Shown here: one piece after another, positions 11,403 through 23,689 of the stretch
How the letters are laid out: each line of letters starts with the position of its first letter
Position numbering within the stretch: the stretch's first letter is position 1
Source: Halichoerus grypus
Lineage: Eukaryota; Chordata; Mammalia; Carnivora; Phocidae
Direction: 5' to 3'
DNA length: 64,000 bases
Assembly: GCF_964656455.1 (NCBI RefSeq)
Contig: NC_135714.1
Coordinates: 57,251,850 to 57,315,849 of the forward strand
Made by a program: the position numbers and the translations under genes
Notes under the pieces: generated by a model
Databases searched by the model: none
Told to the model about the DNA's origin: nothing
What the model saw: the letters and a program-made list of their open reading frames with translations, nothing else

Positions 11403-12464
11403 AATTCGGTTTTGCTAAGAACATACGGTAGTTAAGAAACTTGGATTTATAGGCATGTTACTCTGTAACATGACTTAGAAGTTTCTACAGCAATTCAGCT
11501 TTCCCTAAATAGCTTTCTATACACATTTACTTGGACTTGTGGAAGTTAGGCAGTAGTAAAATGTTCAGTGTAAAAACCCTGACAACACTCTTAATTAAAA
11601 AAAAAATCATACTTTCATAAGATATTAAATCTCCTTGAATATGTTATTGCAACATATGATATCATATGCAAAAAAGAGATATTTAAAGGTTAAGCAGCCC
11701 TTAGGCAATCTCAAAAAATATGTATACTCTGTTCACCTTACTCCTAAAACAATCTGAATTTCTTTGTTCATTAAAAGCTGGCTGAGCCAGGAGGTACTGT
11801 AAATGTGTTTACAGAAAGAAACTGTCTTCCAAGAGTAGCCCCCTCTCAAAAAAAGCTGCTTGCTACTTAACACAAACATGGAGGAAAATAAAAAAGTCAA
11901 AACCTTAGCAAACATAGGTATCACCTTACAGTCCAAAGAACACAATGTCTGAAATACTGACTGAAAATATTTTTACTAAGTTTTGTAAAGAATTATAAAC
12001 TAAGTTTTTTTTTAAAAAAATCACCTATGTAGATGAGAGAAAATTGGGGGTGAACTGCAGGAAGCCATGTTTCAGCAGTGAAGGTAAGAAATAAATCCTT
12101 TAAATTAGGGTTAACTGTGGGACATTTCCTAAAATCAACAACAAGGGCTCCAACAAGTGGGATGAAACTGCTCACTCAAAAAAGAAATCATCTCGTGAAA
12201 AGGAAAGTGAGACCTTTTTGCATTTTTAGTTCAAGAAATCTAAACATTTATACATTCAGCTCAAATCGAGGAATAGCATATTTGATGGGTTAACATGGAT
12301 GAAGTGAAAACATTTCACCACTGACTGTCATCAAAGTCAATAAATACTGATATTTTCTTCAAGTATCAGATGGGAAATCCAGAGAAGTTTGTTTCTAAGT
12401 GAATGTGAGCTGATTTCATCTCAACTCATTCAGTAGTTCTGAAGATCTAATAGTTTGGTTATAC
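11403..12464. other. Unassigned, no gene seen
   Basis: AT-rich; short frames on both strands around 11733-12293 show no domain. No repeat family recognised. Confidence 0.45.
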
Positions 12465-12692
12465 AAAAAGAAGCCTCACGGGCGCCTGGGTGGCTCAGTT
12501 GGTTAAGCGACTGCCTTCGGCTCAGGTCATGATCCTGGAGTCCCTGGATCGAGTCCCGCATCGGGCTCCCTGCTCGGCAGGGAGTCTGCTTCTCCCTCTG
12601 ACCCTTCCCCCTCTCATGCTCTCTCTCTCATTCTCTCTCTCTCAAATAAATAAATAAAAAATCTTTGAAAAAAAAAAAAAAAGAAGCCTCAC
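12465..12692 (+). mobile_element. CAN SINE with 15-bp TSD
   Basis: SINE body 12480-12677, head 'gggcgcctgggtggctcagt', body variant 'ccctctgacccttccccc' with 'ctcatgctctct', (AAATA) and A13 tail. Exact target-site duplication aaaaagaagcctcac at 12465-12479 and 12678-12692. It shares the 'gacccttcccc' body type with the copy at 63517. Confidence 0.98.
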
Positions 12693-12809
12693 AAATGGAA
12701 ATACTAGGATTACTAGCAGTTACTAGCATTCCTTTCTCAGCTCACTCCCTCTGTACTTGATTTCCTTACTCTCCTCCTCATTTCCTTGCACCCATCTATT
12801 TCCAAACAC

Positions 12810-13260
12810 TTCTTGAGCACCTTTTTAGCATAGAATCTGACCTAGCTTCTGGGAATAAAAGGTGAATAATCCCAGTTCCTGTCATTGAGGCGGTCACAGT
12901 TATATAGGGGGGAGAGATAGATAAACAGATACTTTGATACTAGCTAAGTATGTAACTGAAGAAGAACCAACTTACTCTACTAGCAGAAATCTAGACTATT
13001 TCAACAGAGGAGGTGATACCTGAGCTGGATTTTAAAAGACTCACAGAAGTTAGACATGTGGAGAAAGAGGGAGGGCCATTCCAGGCGATGACACATGTGC
13101 AGAAGACCTGAAAAGGACTGACAAATGGGGAGAACTCCAAAAATGATGGAACAAAAATAAGTGAAGATTTTTGTCAAGAGATGTGGTCACTAAGGGAGGT
13201 TGAAGTAAGATCATGAAGAAATCTTAAATCATTTATATACAGGCTTAGAGCTGGGTTTGC
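12810..13260 (-). mobile_element. L2 LINE 3' region
   Basis: Minus-strand L2 features in order: 'cttcttgagcacctttttag', 'ctgtcattgaggcggtcaca', 'gaggaggtgatacctgagct', 'ggccattccaggc..acatgtgcag', and 'agatcatgaagaaatctt'. Highly diverged. Confidence 0.7.
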
Positions 13261-13479
13261 TGGGGGTCATTCTGGATCATGCCTGTTATCCTGGCATAAT
13301 ATATTAGTAATGTTTTCTTGCACTCTCAAATGTGGCCTAGTTTGAACAACAAATCAAGTGGTCAGCTTACTTATAGGTCTCTTGGTATCAGAATGTGATT
13401 TTTAGAAGGAGGGCTAAAGCTATAAGTCTCCTTTGTGCACTTACGTTCAATGATAAGGGAGGCACTGTAATAACAGGCC

Positions 13480-14065
13480 TTCCATGTTCTGTTGCAGTGA
13501 TGTTCCTTCCCTAGTTGTGCAAACAGGGGTGGTGAATACGACTATGTGGCAGTCAACATCCATTCCAACCTCCATGCATTGCCTGCCCCTGCAGAGGTGG
13601 GGACTACACCCCAATGTGCTTGCAGCGAGGATTCCAGGTGAGCGTTGGATTATGCCAAGTAGGCTGAGTTTTGAAATCAGGAGTGGCGAATGTGGTTGGG
13701 GAGATGCTGCAGGACTGGGGTGCTCTGTAGCAGCCTCCTACGTCTAGCTGTGGTCTGCGTGGAGGCTGCGAGGAAAGTGCAGAGCAGCAGAGCCTGTTGT
13801 CATCTTCAGAGAAGTCTTCGTCCTTGGAGTCACAGATGCGGTGGCAGCTCACTCATTTCCCCCTTCCCTGGCCTGGGCCGTAAGAGCAGCTGCCTGGGTG
13901 GGCCACTGGCTCTATCATTCTAAGAACAAGCCCTGGAGCTTGAGCCTAGCGGCCACTCCTCCAACCCTTCCAACAATTTAATGCACACTTAATTCTTTAT
14001 ATTAAATCGTTTCGTGCTTAAAATAGCTAGTGTGGTTTCAATTTCCTGGAACTGAACCTTGACAT
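13480..14065 (+). mobile_element. Possible ERVL/MaLR-type LTR relic
   Basis: A GC-richer block whose right end ('ttaaatcgtttcgtgcttaa', 'gctagtgtggtttcaattt', 'ggaactgaaccttgac') resembles the 3' end of an ERVL/MaLR-type LTR. Open frames at 13484-13923 on both strands lie inside it and look incidental. Family not assigned. Confidence 0.45.
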
Positions 14066-15029
14066 ATATATGGTAAGTTATTTAACAAAACTGGGCCTCA
14101 CATCCACAACCATGTAATGAGAGGGCTGGGCTATTCAGTGATCTGCAAGATCTCTCTTACTTCTAGGATTTGCTTCTGTGATTCTGTAATTTTGTCAGGT
14201 TTGCTGAATACCTCCCTCCATTTTTCCTCTCCTGCAGCCCTCAGGGACTGCTTCTGACCTGGCCTCTAGCTTACATTTCCATATAACTATTTCACTAAGA
14301 TCACTATTAATAAACTTTTCGTAGTCAGAAAATGCATCAAAAGCCATCGGATGTGTACAAAATAGCCACTTATCCATTTAACAAATATTTATTGAGCACC
14401 TATTCATGCCAGGTGCTCCTAAGGAATATTTTATAAACTCCTTGACCTTGTTAAAGCATTTGTTTAGACAAAACATTCCTGGAAGTATATTTTGTCTTGG
14501 TCTTGTTTGCAATTTAATAATAACTGTCACTCCCCAACCTCTAGATACCCCCTCTCTACCCCTCTTCGTTCTGGGCTTCAGTCAGTCCCATGGCTTCTTT
14601 ATAGAAAATGACCTGAGCAGGATTTCTTTTTCCTTCTCTCTAGACCAGTGTCTCCATTTCCAGCCCATTTTGCTTTCCTTAATAGTGTGAATCAGCACAC
14701 ATTCTCTTCACTGATGTGGTCTTTCAACTCCACCATTTTGTTCTTCTCCATTCTTAGTTTTCCGTATGTGTCTTCAGGTGGTCCTTTCTGGATCCTGTGC
14801 TCCCCACCAATTGGCTGAGAATCACCCAAGGTCCTTTGCTTTCATATTCCCTTGGACAAATCATTCAGTCATCAAGTTTTAATACCATTTTAACCTTAAG
14901 TTACACATCCTGAGTTACAGAACATTTCGATGTTGCTGTTTCAATGTCTTCTCACTATAATTCTCAAAGCATTACCTTATCTCAACATGATAACCCTTCC
15001 ACAATCTTCTTGTACTTCCTCTCCAGGCA
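14066..15029. other. Mostly unassigned; short L2 end
   Basis: Positions 14375-14425 ('acaaatatttattgagcacc') are a minus-strand L2 3' end. The rest is pyrimidine-biased plus-strand DNA with a 94-codon frame at 14406-14690 and no recognised domain. Confidence 0.5.
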
Positions 15030-15560
15030 ATCAAAACTCTGATGTCATTTTTACTTTGCTTGCCTCGTCAGACCATTCCCAAATTCTGGTAATTCTTGCT
15101 ACACGCTATTCTTAGATTTGCCATTCTATCTGCAATTCTGCGTCCAGTATCATATCCCAGGTTCTATATTGGACTCTGTCTTCTTTTTCCCTATTTTCTG
15201 TCTCCACCTATCCTATGTTCGGCCACTTAGATGATCTCCTTTAAATGTTATCACAAGAGCTTTGGTACTGCAAACTTCCTTTCCTCACTAAATCTAAACC
15301 TTTTGTCAGTGGCCAAACATTTCACTATACCTAAACTACATATCACTTATTGTAGTCTGGTTTCATTTTTTCTCTAGAAGAGTTAACCTAATTGTCATTA
15401 CACAATCTATTCATTTTTACCCTTTTACTTATTTCATCAGCCTAGAATGTTGTCCACCTGAACTAAACAGTATCTCAAAAAATCCTTAAAGGAATTGACC
15501 AAAGTGTTTCCTGTTCAAGGATCACCTCATGTGACTCTAATCAATATATTAAGCAGTCCT
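15030..15560 (+). mobile_element. L2 LINE, diverged
   Basis: Plus-strand L2-like order: 'ctctgatgtcattt', 'ccattctatctgcaattctg', 'agatgatctcctttaaatg', 'cagcctagaatgttgtcc', 'aaggatcacctcatgtgact'. Many substitutions; family call from phrase order only. Confidence 0.55.
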
Positions 15561-16484
15561 AGAGGACTTCCTAATAATATTTGTAAAGCCAAAACTTAAA
15601 AAAATAAAAAAAGTGTTGAAGGGTAAATTCATATGCTATATTTTCTCTCTTGCTCAATGAATATCAGAGTTAAGTCCCTGGTAAAGCAAAGAATAGTCAC
15701 AGATAATAAAACTCACCATAGCACATAACTTCATATAACAGCAAACCTGAACGCTAGGTATGTACTGCGTAATATTTGTTATAATACAGTTGTACTCACA
15801 TAAGCATATGATATATGAGAGTTATTTCACCTTTATCCTATTTACTTTGGAACTCTTCCTTATATTGATTTCATGGTACTGTAGACAGAGGGAAATAAAT
15901 AAATGTTCTTGAATGCAGAAAACTTGATAATTAATGATTGCATCCATTTTTTTAAAAATGGGGAAATATGCTAAAAAGTAGTCCAGTGAACCTGGCCACA
16001 TTAAGCGATCAATAAATGTTTGTTAAATAAATGAGTAAGACAGCAGGTAAACTGCTTAGTTTAAAGAAAATGGGGATAGAAACAGATGACAACCTATCAG
16101 TGTACATAAAGTGGAAGAATGGAAAAAAATATAATAACTAATTGTTACTGAGGTTTCTGACAGTACTAGAAATAACACCAAAGAAAAATTGGAGACATAT
16201 ATCCAGAAGTAGGTATACAATTAAATAAATTCTGTCTTATAATACACACTATATCTATGATATTATAATTCATGTACATATACATCTGTAACATAGTTAA
16301 TCCTCATTATTCATGGATCTTTCTATTTGTAAATTTGCTTATTCAATAAAAGTTATTTATAACCCCGAGGTCAATACTGTCAGTGCTTTCTCAGTCATCT
16401 GTGGACATGCACAGAGTGGACAAAAAAATTTCAATAAAACAAGAAAAGAAAATTTTAAAAAATTATGATTTATATGGGAGAAAT
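15561..16484. other. Unassigned; L2 tail and repeat scraps
   Basis: Positions 15985-16035 ('gatcaataaatgtttgttaa') are an L2 3' tail on the plus strand. Positions 16290-16440 ('taatcctcattattcatgga', 'cataaccccgaggtcaatac'-like) resemble an ancient repeat that I cannot name. The rest is unrecognised. Confidence 0.45.
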
Positions 16485-18015
16485 AAATGTGTCACTATTT
16501 CCAGATGACATGATTGTGGTTATAGAAATCCAAAAGAATCTACAGGTCAACTATCAGAATTCATAAATGAACTAAAAGCAAGTCACTGAATACAAAGCCA
16601 AAAAAAAAAAAAAACTTGAATTTTATATATTAACAGCAAAGGATGACAAAATTTATCAACAAATAAAAACAATACCATTTAAAAGAGTATAAAAAATGAA
16701 AGTCTTAGGAAAATTGAGCCAGGATGTGCCAAACCTCTACACTGAGAACTATAAACATTACTTAAAGACAATGAGCCACAGAGTTGGAGAAAATAATTGT
16801 GTAACACATATCTGACAAAGTATTCACATCCAGAATATATAAGTACTCCTACAAAACAATAATAAGATAGACATTCAATTCTTTTTTTTATTATGTTATG
16901 TTAATCACCATACATTACACCATTAGTTTTTGATGTAGTGTTCCATGATTCATTGTTTGTGTGTAACACCCAGTTCTCCATGCAGTGCGTGCCCTCTTTA
17001 ATACCCATCACCAGGCTAACCCATCCCCCCACCCCCCCCTCCCCTCCAGAACCCTCAGTTTGTTTCTCAGAGTCCATAGTCTCTCATGGTTCGTCTCCCC
17101 CTCCGATTCCCCCCCTTCATTTTTCCCTTCCTGCTATCTTCTTCTTTTTTTTTTTAACATATAATGTTAAAAGTGTCCTTAACACTTGCATTTCACAAAA
17201 ACAGCAGTCTATCTATGTGTTTATGTTTCAAACATATCACTGAAGTAATGCATTTCCATATTAGTTAATAATTATTATATGCATTATAGCCAAGAGGTGT
17301 ATATAAAGGTTTTCCACATCTTTAGACATCAGGAAAAACAAATTAAAGCAAGATAAAACATACCTGCTACAATAACTAAAATTGGAATAGGATTTGATCA
17401 ACTGGAACACTCACACACTGCAGGTGGGAATGCGTATTAGGATACTAGTTTGTAAACCATTTGGCATTATCTACTAAAGGTGAACACATGCATACCCCAA
17501 GACACAGCAATTCTACTCCTATGTAAAAACTAAACAGAAATGAGCGCATATGAGTGCCCACCATAATACATGTACAAGAATATTCATAGCTACTTATCAT
17601 AGCTAAAACTAGAAAATAGATTGGATGAATAAATTATGTAAATGGGTTTGATGGAAGAGTATAGAGTGATAAAAGAGAACAAATTGCTACAGCATGCAGC
17701 AACATGGATTAACCTCATGGATATAATGTTAAGTTAAAGAGACCAGACAAAAAAAAGAATAAATACTGTATGATTGATTCAATTTATATTATATATATTA
17801 ATTTCATGAAAAAGCCAAAATACACTATGTTGACAGAATTCAGAATGGTGATTACCTCTGATGGATAGTGAACTAGGAGACAGCACAAGGTAAGCTTTTG
17901 GGATGGTGGAAATGTTCCACCACTTGTAAGGGTTAGATTTGTAAAAATTAATTGAGCTGAAAACTTAAAGATTTGTGAATGTTACTGTATGTTTATTATA
18001 GATCAAGACAAAACT
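16485..18015 (+). mobile_element. Old L1M ORF2 3' part and 3'UTR
   Basis: Plus-strand L1M relic: 'ccagatgacatgattgtggt' and 'aaatccaaaagaatctacag' (reverse-transcriptase end), 'gaactataaacattac', 'cacacactgcaggtggga', 'ccatttggcattatc', 'gcagcaacatggatta', 'gatggtggaaatgttcc' (3'UTR). It is broken by a reverse L1 at 16880-17168 and a foreign patch at about 17203-17288. Confidence 0.8.
16880..17168 (-). mobile_element. Carnivoran L1 3'UTR, reverse, 5'-truncated
   Basis: A minus-strand L1 3' end. The T-run at 16882-16889 is its poly-A; then 'ttaatcaccatacattacac', 'ttttgatgtagtgttccatg', 'ccatcaccaggctaaccc', a C-rich stretch (17023-17047), 'tctcatggttcgtctcccc' and 'cttcctgctatcttcttc'. The matching L1M text resumes on both sides, so the insertion point is well defined. 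I see no convincing target-site duplication. Much less diverged than its host. Confidence 0.85.
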
Positions 18016-18059
18016 ACAAAAAGTAAAACAAGATTTAAACATAAACCTCTTCTATCATA

Positions 18060-18504
18060 TGTTAATGCCTTGTCTGACACAAGTCTAGAAATACGCAACT
18101 TGGGAGAACATCATAAAATTCCCTGAAGGATAAAATAGAGCAATCTAAATTGATGCAAAATAATTTACGCAAGAGTGGCAAAAGGCCTCCCACAAAGACT
18201 GCCTTCTTTCCCCCCAAAAAAGTGACTTGATAAGAAAACACTTTAAATCAAGCCACAAAGTGTAGCTCCTGGGGGTGGAATGTCTGGTGAACATAAGCCT
18301 AGTAGAGTACACAGGACGTCTACCAGAGTTCCGTCACAGAATGCGTATGAGATCATTCTTCATAAGGTCTCTCCTCCGTACTCCTGACATGATATAAACT
18401 GCTTTGGTATTTATGTATGCTGGACACTTCTTCCGTATACTTTATAGGTTTTTAAATAAAACCAGCTGGCACTTTACATACCCTTACGGGAAAAAAAAAA
18501 AAAA
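18060..18504 (+). other. Possible retrocopy 3' end
   Basis: An AATAAA (18454-18459) is followed about 30 bases later by A14 (18491-18504), the arrangement left by a reverse-transcribed polyadenylated RNA. The preceding 350 bases match no repeat or gene that I recognise, and I could not find a target-site duplication. It could instead be an LTR or LINE end. Confidence 0.25.
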
Positions 18505-18670
18505 GTTTTCTCTGCAGCACACTTGTGTGCATTAGAATCCCCTAATTCTTGGGTCTCCACCCCGACGTTTTCCTGCAGTCAGTCTGCAATGGGCCTTAGA
18601 ATCTGCATTTCAAGAAGCACTCCAGGACCCCCTGAGTCAAGTGGTTTGGGTTACCCATTTGAGGTATACT
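18505..18670 (+). mobile_element. MER5-like hAT element
   Basis: 'gtgcattagaatcccct', 'gggtctccaccccgac', 'cttagaatctgcatttcaag' and 'gttacccatttgaggta' follow the MER5 (hAT-Charlie, non-autonomous) layout on the plus strand. Terminal repeats are eroded. Confidence 0.6.
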
Positions 18671-21199
18671 GCTCTATACTACTGTATCAACTATTCATTT
18701 TCAGTTCATTTGTTTATTTTAAAAATACAGTGTCTTTTCTCTATGTGATCTTAGTTTGGATGACAGAACTTAATACAATAAGCAATAAACTATATATGTG
18801 CTTATCTTTCAAATATACCATAAATCTCTTATCTGCTATTTAGATTTTATCTTTCTCTGTCACCTCAGTGTAACAACATTAACCTATTCAATAATCCAAG
18901 AGGGAAAGTAACTGAAATAATGCCTTTCTATATTAATTAATAATCATTATATGCATAGAATGATTTTTCATTCATTTCATTATTAATTTTTTATTAGTAA
19001 GAGAGATAACTCAGACTTGGACCAGAGCTATCTGAATCTGCTAACACATAAATGCAGGGTTAATGGAATTCAATCATTTAAAAGACCAATGTGCACTGTT
19101 AAAATATAGAGGAGAAATTATAACGTGAATTTACCTGGGCTGAATGAAAGACAGAGGTGCGAGGCTTTCCAAAGGAAACAAAAAGAAAAGAAAAAGACAA
19201 AACAGGAAACAAAGAAAGAAAAATCTGACAAAGACTGAAGAGACTAGAGAGGAATAAATAACCTGCAATTTAAATTGGGAGTGACTAGATGAAAATCAGA
19301 ACCTTCTGATTGTTGTTTTAAGTGAGAGAGCAAAAATGTCCTAGGAACACATGCAGAGAACATGGTGGAAAGTAGAGGTACACCATTCAACAAAATTAAT
19401 GTTTGCCGCTGGGAAAATAATTTCTTAAATAAGCAACTAAGAGAAATCAAAACAAAATAAAATGGTGAACCAGGTTAATATTAGTTATATTATGAGCCTT
19501 GGAAAATGCCCTTGACTTTTTGGCTTCTGCCCCAATATGAAAAGGAGATGCCCAGCCATGAGACACACCCTGGGCCTTAAGGTATTATTGTGCAAATAAT
19601 GAATGAAGATCAGTGAATTGTTTTGAGTTTCTCAAGATACAGCATATAGTTATTCAGACTACTGTGTTTTCAATTTATACTAATTAAATTATATGAGTTA
19701 ATATTTTAATAACATTTAGTATCATGAGCAGGAAAAAATCAGCAAATGCTATAGTGAAAATCTACTATGGGGAAAAGGCCATATGAAAATATATATATAT
19801 ACGTAATTGCTAAATCTTTCAGTGAAAGAACACAATTATTTCCCCCCTTCCACTGAACCCCCCACTGATACTGGACACCATTTGAATCTGAAGGTGCTAG
19901 AAACACTAAGACCTTGTTTGGTTTAATAATAACATTACTGAGGCTATCCCAGCAATGCTGACTAAATACATACTACCTACCAAGCACTTAAAATGCTAAA
20001 CGAATGAAACATTCCCAATTATTAGTAATTCTATCAATGTTCATGCACGTCACCACTTTACTATAACAAACACATTATTAATGAATTATCATCCCGGGTG
20101 AAAACAAAACAGTCTTTTAGCTTTGAGAAGCTCCCAAACTTAGGAAGCCACACAGTATTATCATCATTAGGATTAATTTGTATGTAATTAATACCTACTT
20201 TTTATTACAGAATTGTAAGGAGAATTATTCTAAGGGGAGGGGGACAGAAAAATGGAGCAAGTCATTATCCCAACTTCTAATGTGAAAAAGGCAATTGCAG
20301 CTTGCTGATCTCACCAGGTTATTTGACAGTCCTAATTTTTCCAATCCTTTTTTCACTGGCGTAAGACTATATAGTTACAGAATCACTCTGACTACCTTGA
20401 TGGCCTCTGCCTTTATTTATCCCTGTATAGTTCTTGTGTGCAATACAATCTTATGACAATGCCTTATACTATCAATGGAATTTTCCCTTGAATCCCCTAT
20501 TCTCTAACAGTGACCAAGAGTGTAATCACGATGTAGCTTATATCAAGCAATGCTGTAGCCTGCTGAAAAGGATATACATGCTCAACCTGAAAGGCCAGGG
20601 TCTCATAAGATTCTAAAGGAGTTAACACATGTCAAAAGGAAACTTCTTTTCAGAGACTTTTGTTTTCCTAATTTTTGACTGCTTGACATGGCAAAGTATT
20701 TTGTACAAACACAATTACCTGCTTGAATTTCTTCATGTAAGTAAAGACATCTTTCAAGAGAGACTGAGTAATAAATGTTTTTTGTTGAAATTTAGTTTTA
20801 CACAAACGGACGTGCATTACCAAAGAGAAGAATGCCAGTGGTTTTCTGTATTATGAACTGCACAGACACACACAACACACGCACACATTTCAAATTAAAA
20901 ACTACATAATATTTATATTTTGCTCATTGGCACCTCCTAGACTATCAACCCTAAGATATTTTCTTCTATTATTTTTAATACTAATATTTGTATTGTATAA
21001 TAAAAATTTGCCAATTGAACTATTCTTTCAAAATATATTTTAAATATAAATACTCATAAATATCTCTATTTTCCCTCTTTGGTATAAAACAAGCATATTC
21101 TATATTTATTGCAATAAAAGATTTTTCTTCAAAATTCCAATTTTATCTTTCCTTATTTAACATACACCTCATTAACAACAAAATTAATACTTCATAGTC
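18671..21199. other. Long unassigned stretch
   Basis: Positions 18790-18820 and 18911-18956 match a patch inside the L1M at 17209-17284. A purine-rich A/G run lies at 19178-19222. A CA-rich run is at 20861-20888. No gene or repeat family is otherwise recognised over 2.5 kb. Confidence 0.45.
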
Positions 21200-21385
21200 T
21201 AGGCATCATTGTAACAGTTTTAAAATATTAATTAATCTTCCCAGCAACCTTATGAAATATTATTGTCTCCATGTTAGAGATAGGTCACAGATAAAGCGAG
21301 TTGCCTAGAATAACACAATTAGGCAGAAATGCTGGTGTTTGAACTCAGGAAGGCTGGTCCTACTTTTCTGAGCTATCCACAGTTT
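21200..21385 (-). mobile_element. MIR SINE
   Basis: Minus-strand MIR: 'attaatcttcccagcaacct', 'attgtctccatgttagaga', 'gagttgcctagaataacaca', 'gctggtgtttgaactcagga'. Confidence 0.75.
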
Positions 21386-21709
21386 GAACTTCTGCAGGTC
21401 AAACAACAGCAACAACAACATAAGGAGTACAAGAAAAACTTCTCAAAAAATTACATGAAAATGATGGCTATCCTTTAATATTTTGAAGACCCTTATTTTA
21501 CAGAAGATTTACTCATCATAACAAAATATGAGTAAGGACATGAAAGGTCAAGGAACCTCACCATCATCAAGTCCACAGCGATGTATGAATGAATACAAGG
21601 AATCAATAAACATGAAAAAGTCAAGTTCAAAACACAGACCCATACATGCATGCACGCACATAGGAAGAAGAGAGTAAAAGGATATGTAGTAAAGAAGAAT
21701 TTCTTTTTT

Positions 21710-21866
21710 AAATTGCTTATTTCTTTTTTTAAATGTTTTTGTTTATTTTTTTTAATGTTAAGTAGGCTCCACACCCAACATGGGGCTTGAACGCAACAAC
21801 CCCGAGATCAAAAGTCTCGTGCTCTATGGACTGAGCCAGCCAGCTGCCCCTTAAGTTGTTTATTTC
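21710..21866 (-). mobile_element. Old CAN SINE variant with TSD
   Basis: SINE 21724-21852 on the minus strand, head 'gagccagccagctgcccc' at right and T-rich tail at left. The body is short ('gtaggctccacacccaacat') and lacks the CT-rich block, so this is an older type than its neighbours. Target-site duplication aaRttgYttatttc at 21710-21723 and 21853-21866 (12 of 14). Confidence 0.9.
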
Positions 21867-22029
21867 CCCCCCAATTTTGAGTACTATTATAACTAGAAAA
21901 AAAATCAGTAAATGCTACACAAAAGAAAACAAACGGACAAAAGGGCAGATTTATGTGCAAGTTCTCAAGAATCTTATTTAATATGTACAAGAATATATAC
22001 TACCTCCAAGAAGCTTTTTTTTTAGCTAC

Positions 22030-22230
22030 AATAGCACTTTATAAGTATGTCTACCTTGCAATTTGTACATGTACTTAAGTTTCTGTTTGTTTTGCCTCCC
22101 CTATTCGTTCTGTAAACTTGTTGAGGAAATGACCATGATTCATCCTATTTGCATCCACTGCGCCTACACAATACAAGGTCTGGCACGTAAGGAGGCAGTC
22201 AGTAAACGATTGTTGAGGAATTTCGTACTT
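22030..22230 (+). mobile_element. L2 LINE 3' end
   Basis: 'ttctgtaaacttgttgagg', 'caaggtctggcacgtaagg' and 'agtaaacgattgttgagga' are the plus-strand L2 3' end. Confidence 0.7.
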
Positions 22231-22439
22231 GTGGGGAAAAGAAACTAAGGACAATAGTGTCCTCTACCACATATGAACAAATTGTCTCAGAGGCTAAAAT
22301 CTACCAGATATAACCTCATAACTGCATACAGATACACCTAGCTGTGTGGTCATAAGGACAGCAGGTTATCGGGTAGAGAAATGAGAGGCATTTCTCGCAC
22401 AGCTGGAAAATCACTCAAATTCCAACCTCCTTGTATTTC

Positions 22440-22845
22440 TGGTAAATATTTTACTCATACTTGACAAACTCTTTTTAGAAACCTTTCCCACACCACAATG
22501 TCATTTGTGTTTCCCATGAGTCTTTATGCCTGCCTTTATTATATGCATAATAGAACTACGTTATAGTATTATTTGTGACTGTTTTATCTGGCTGCACTGG
22601 AAGCTCCCTGAAGGCACATATACATCAGGACCCCTGCATATAGTCTTGCAGGTAGTGGACTGCACAAGGGCACCACATTTAAAGAGATGCTGTAAACATC
22701 ACGGATATCATAGATTGGTATATTTATATCATCAATTTTCTGGTGTGTGACAGTGAAGTTTCTTGTAAAGAAAGTACTTCATTTTCTAATTTAAAATTCC
22801 TGGAACTTAGAAGGTACTCAAAAAATGTTTATATAAATAAACACA
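22440..22845 (+). mobile_element. L2 LINE 3' end, interrupted
   Basis: Positions 22440-22645 ('gaaacctttcccacacc', 'actggaagctccctgaagg') and 22792-22845 ('cctggaacttagaaggtact', 'caaaaaatgtttatataaa') read as one plus-strand L2 3' end split by about 147 bp of other sequence. Confidence 0.6.
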
Positions 22846-23689
22846 CCAAGAACTGAACCAATAACTAATGCATAAAAATTAATATACTAAATATTGGTTT
22901 TATCTTTCAAATTGACGTGTGAGGAAAAAAACAAATTCAATATGATAGGTAACACAGATTAAAATGTGATAAAATGAAAGGTATTTTGGCAATAAATATT
23001 CATGAATTTTATGGTCTGAAGACATGTAAAGCAAATTCTCTCTAAAGTGAGTATTGTAAGTTCTATCATTACACCTCAACGCTAATGGTACCAACATGGG
23101 AAGCTGGGTTTAGGAATTTTCCATCTCTCATAGTGCTTATAAGCTTTCATGTCATAAAGCACGATTAGCACTCCTATTTAGCCTTAAATACATGTTTTTA
23201 CTTTCAGATCTTCAAGGGCACTATATCTAAGAGATCCATAAATAGGACAAGAAGCATTAACAACCTGACAAAATAGCCTGTATTTCTTGGCTCTATTTCA
23301 TTTTATCAGTATTTTCTGACTATGTGTTGTATATAAATGCTATGCTGAGTACTAGCATTCCTTAGGCAGATTTATGTCACCAAACTTATTCCTTAGCAAG
23401 ATTATAGCTTTTCACTATTTTGATATTTACTGTTGGGTAGGATAGAAGATACCACTAACCTGCATGTTGTGAAATTTTTAAATTTAATCCAGGTTGCCAG
23501 AGGTATAATATAATTAAATCCAGGTTTCACATGGTCCCTACTCTGAATGAAGGGGTATATCCAGATTTTCCAAGCTATGCTCTTTAGAATTCCTTTTAGT
23601 AAACTCCCTTTGCATTTAAATGTGTGCCATACATATATTGTGAATCTCAGCAGGGAAAAATATAAATAGGTTAGAATTTCCAAAAGTGA
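22846..23689. other. Unassigned, AT-rich
   Basis: No gene or repeat recognised; short minus-strand frames only. Confidence 0.45.
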
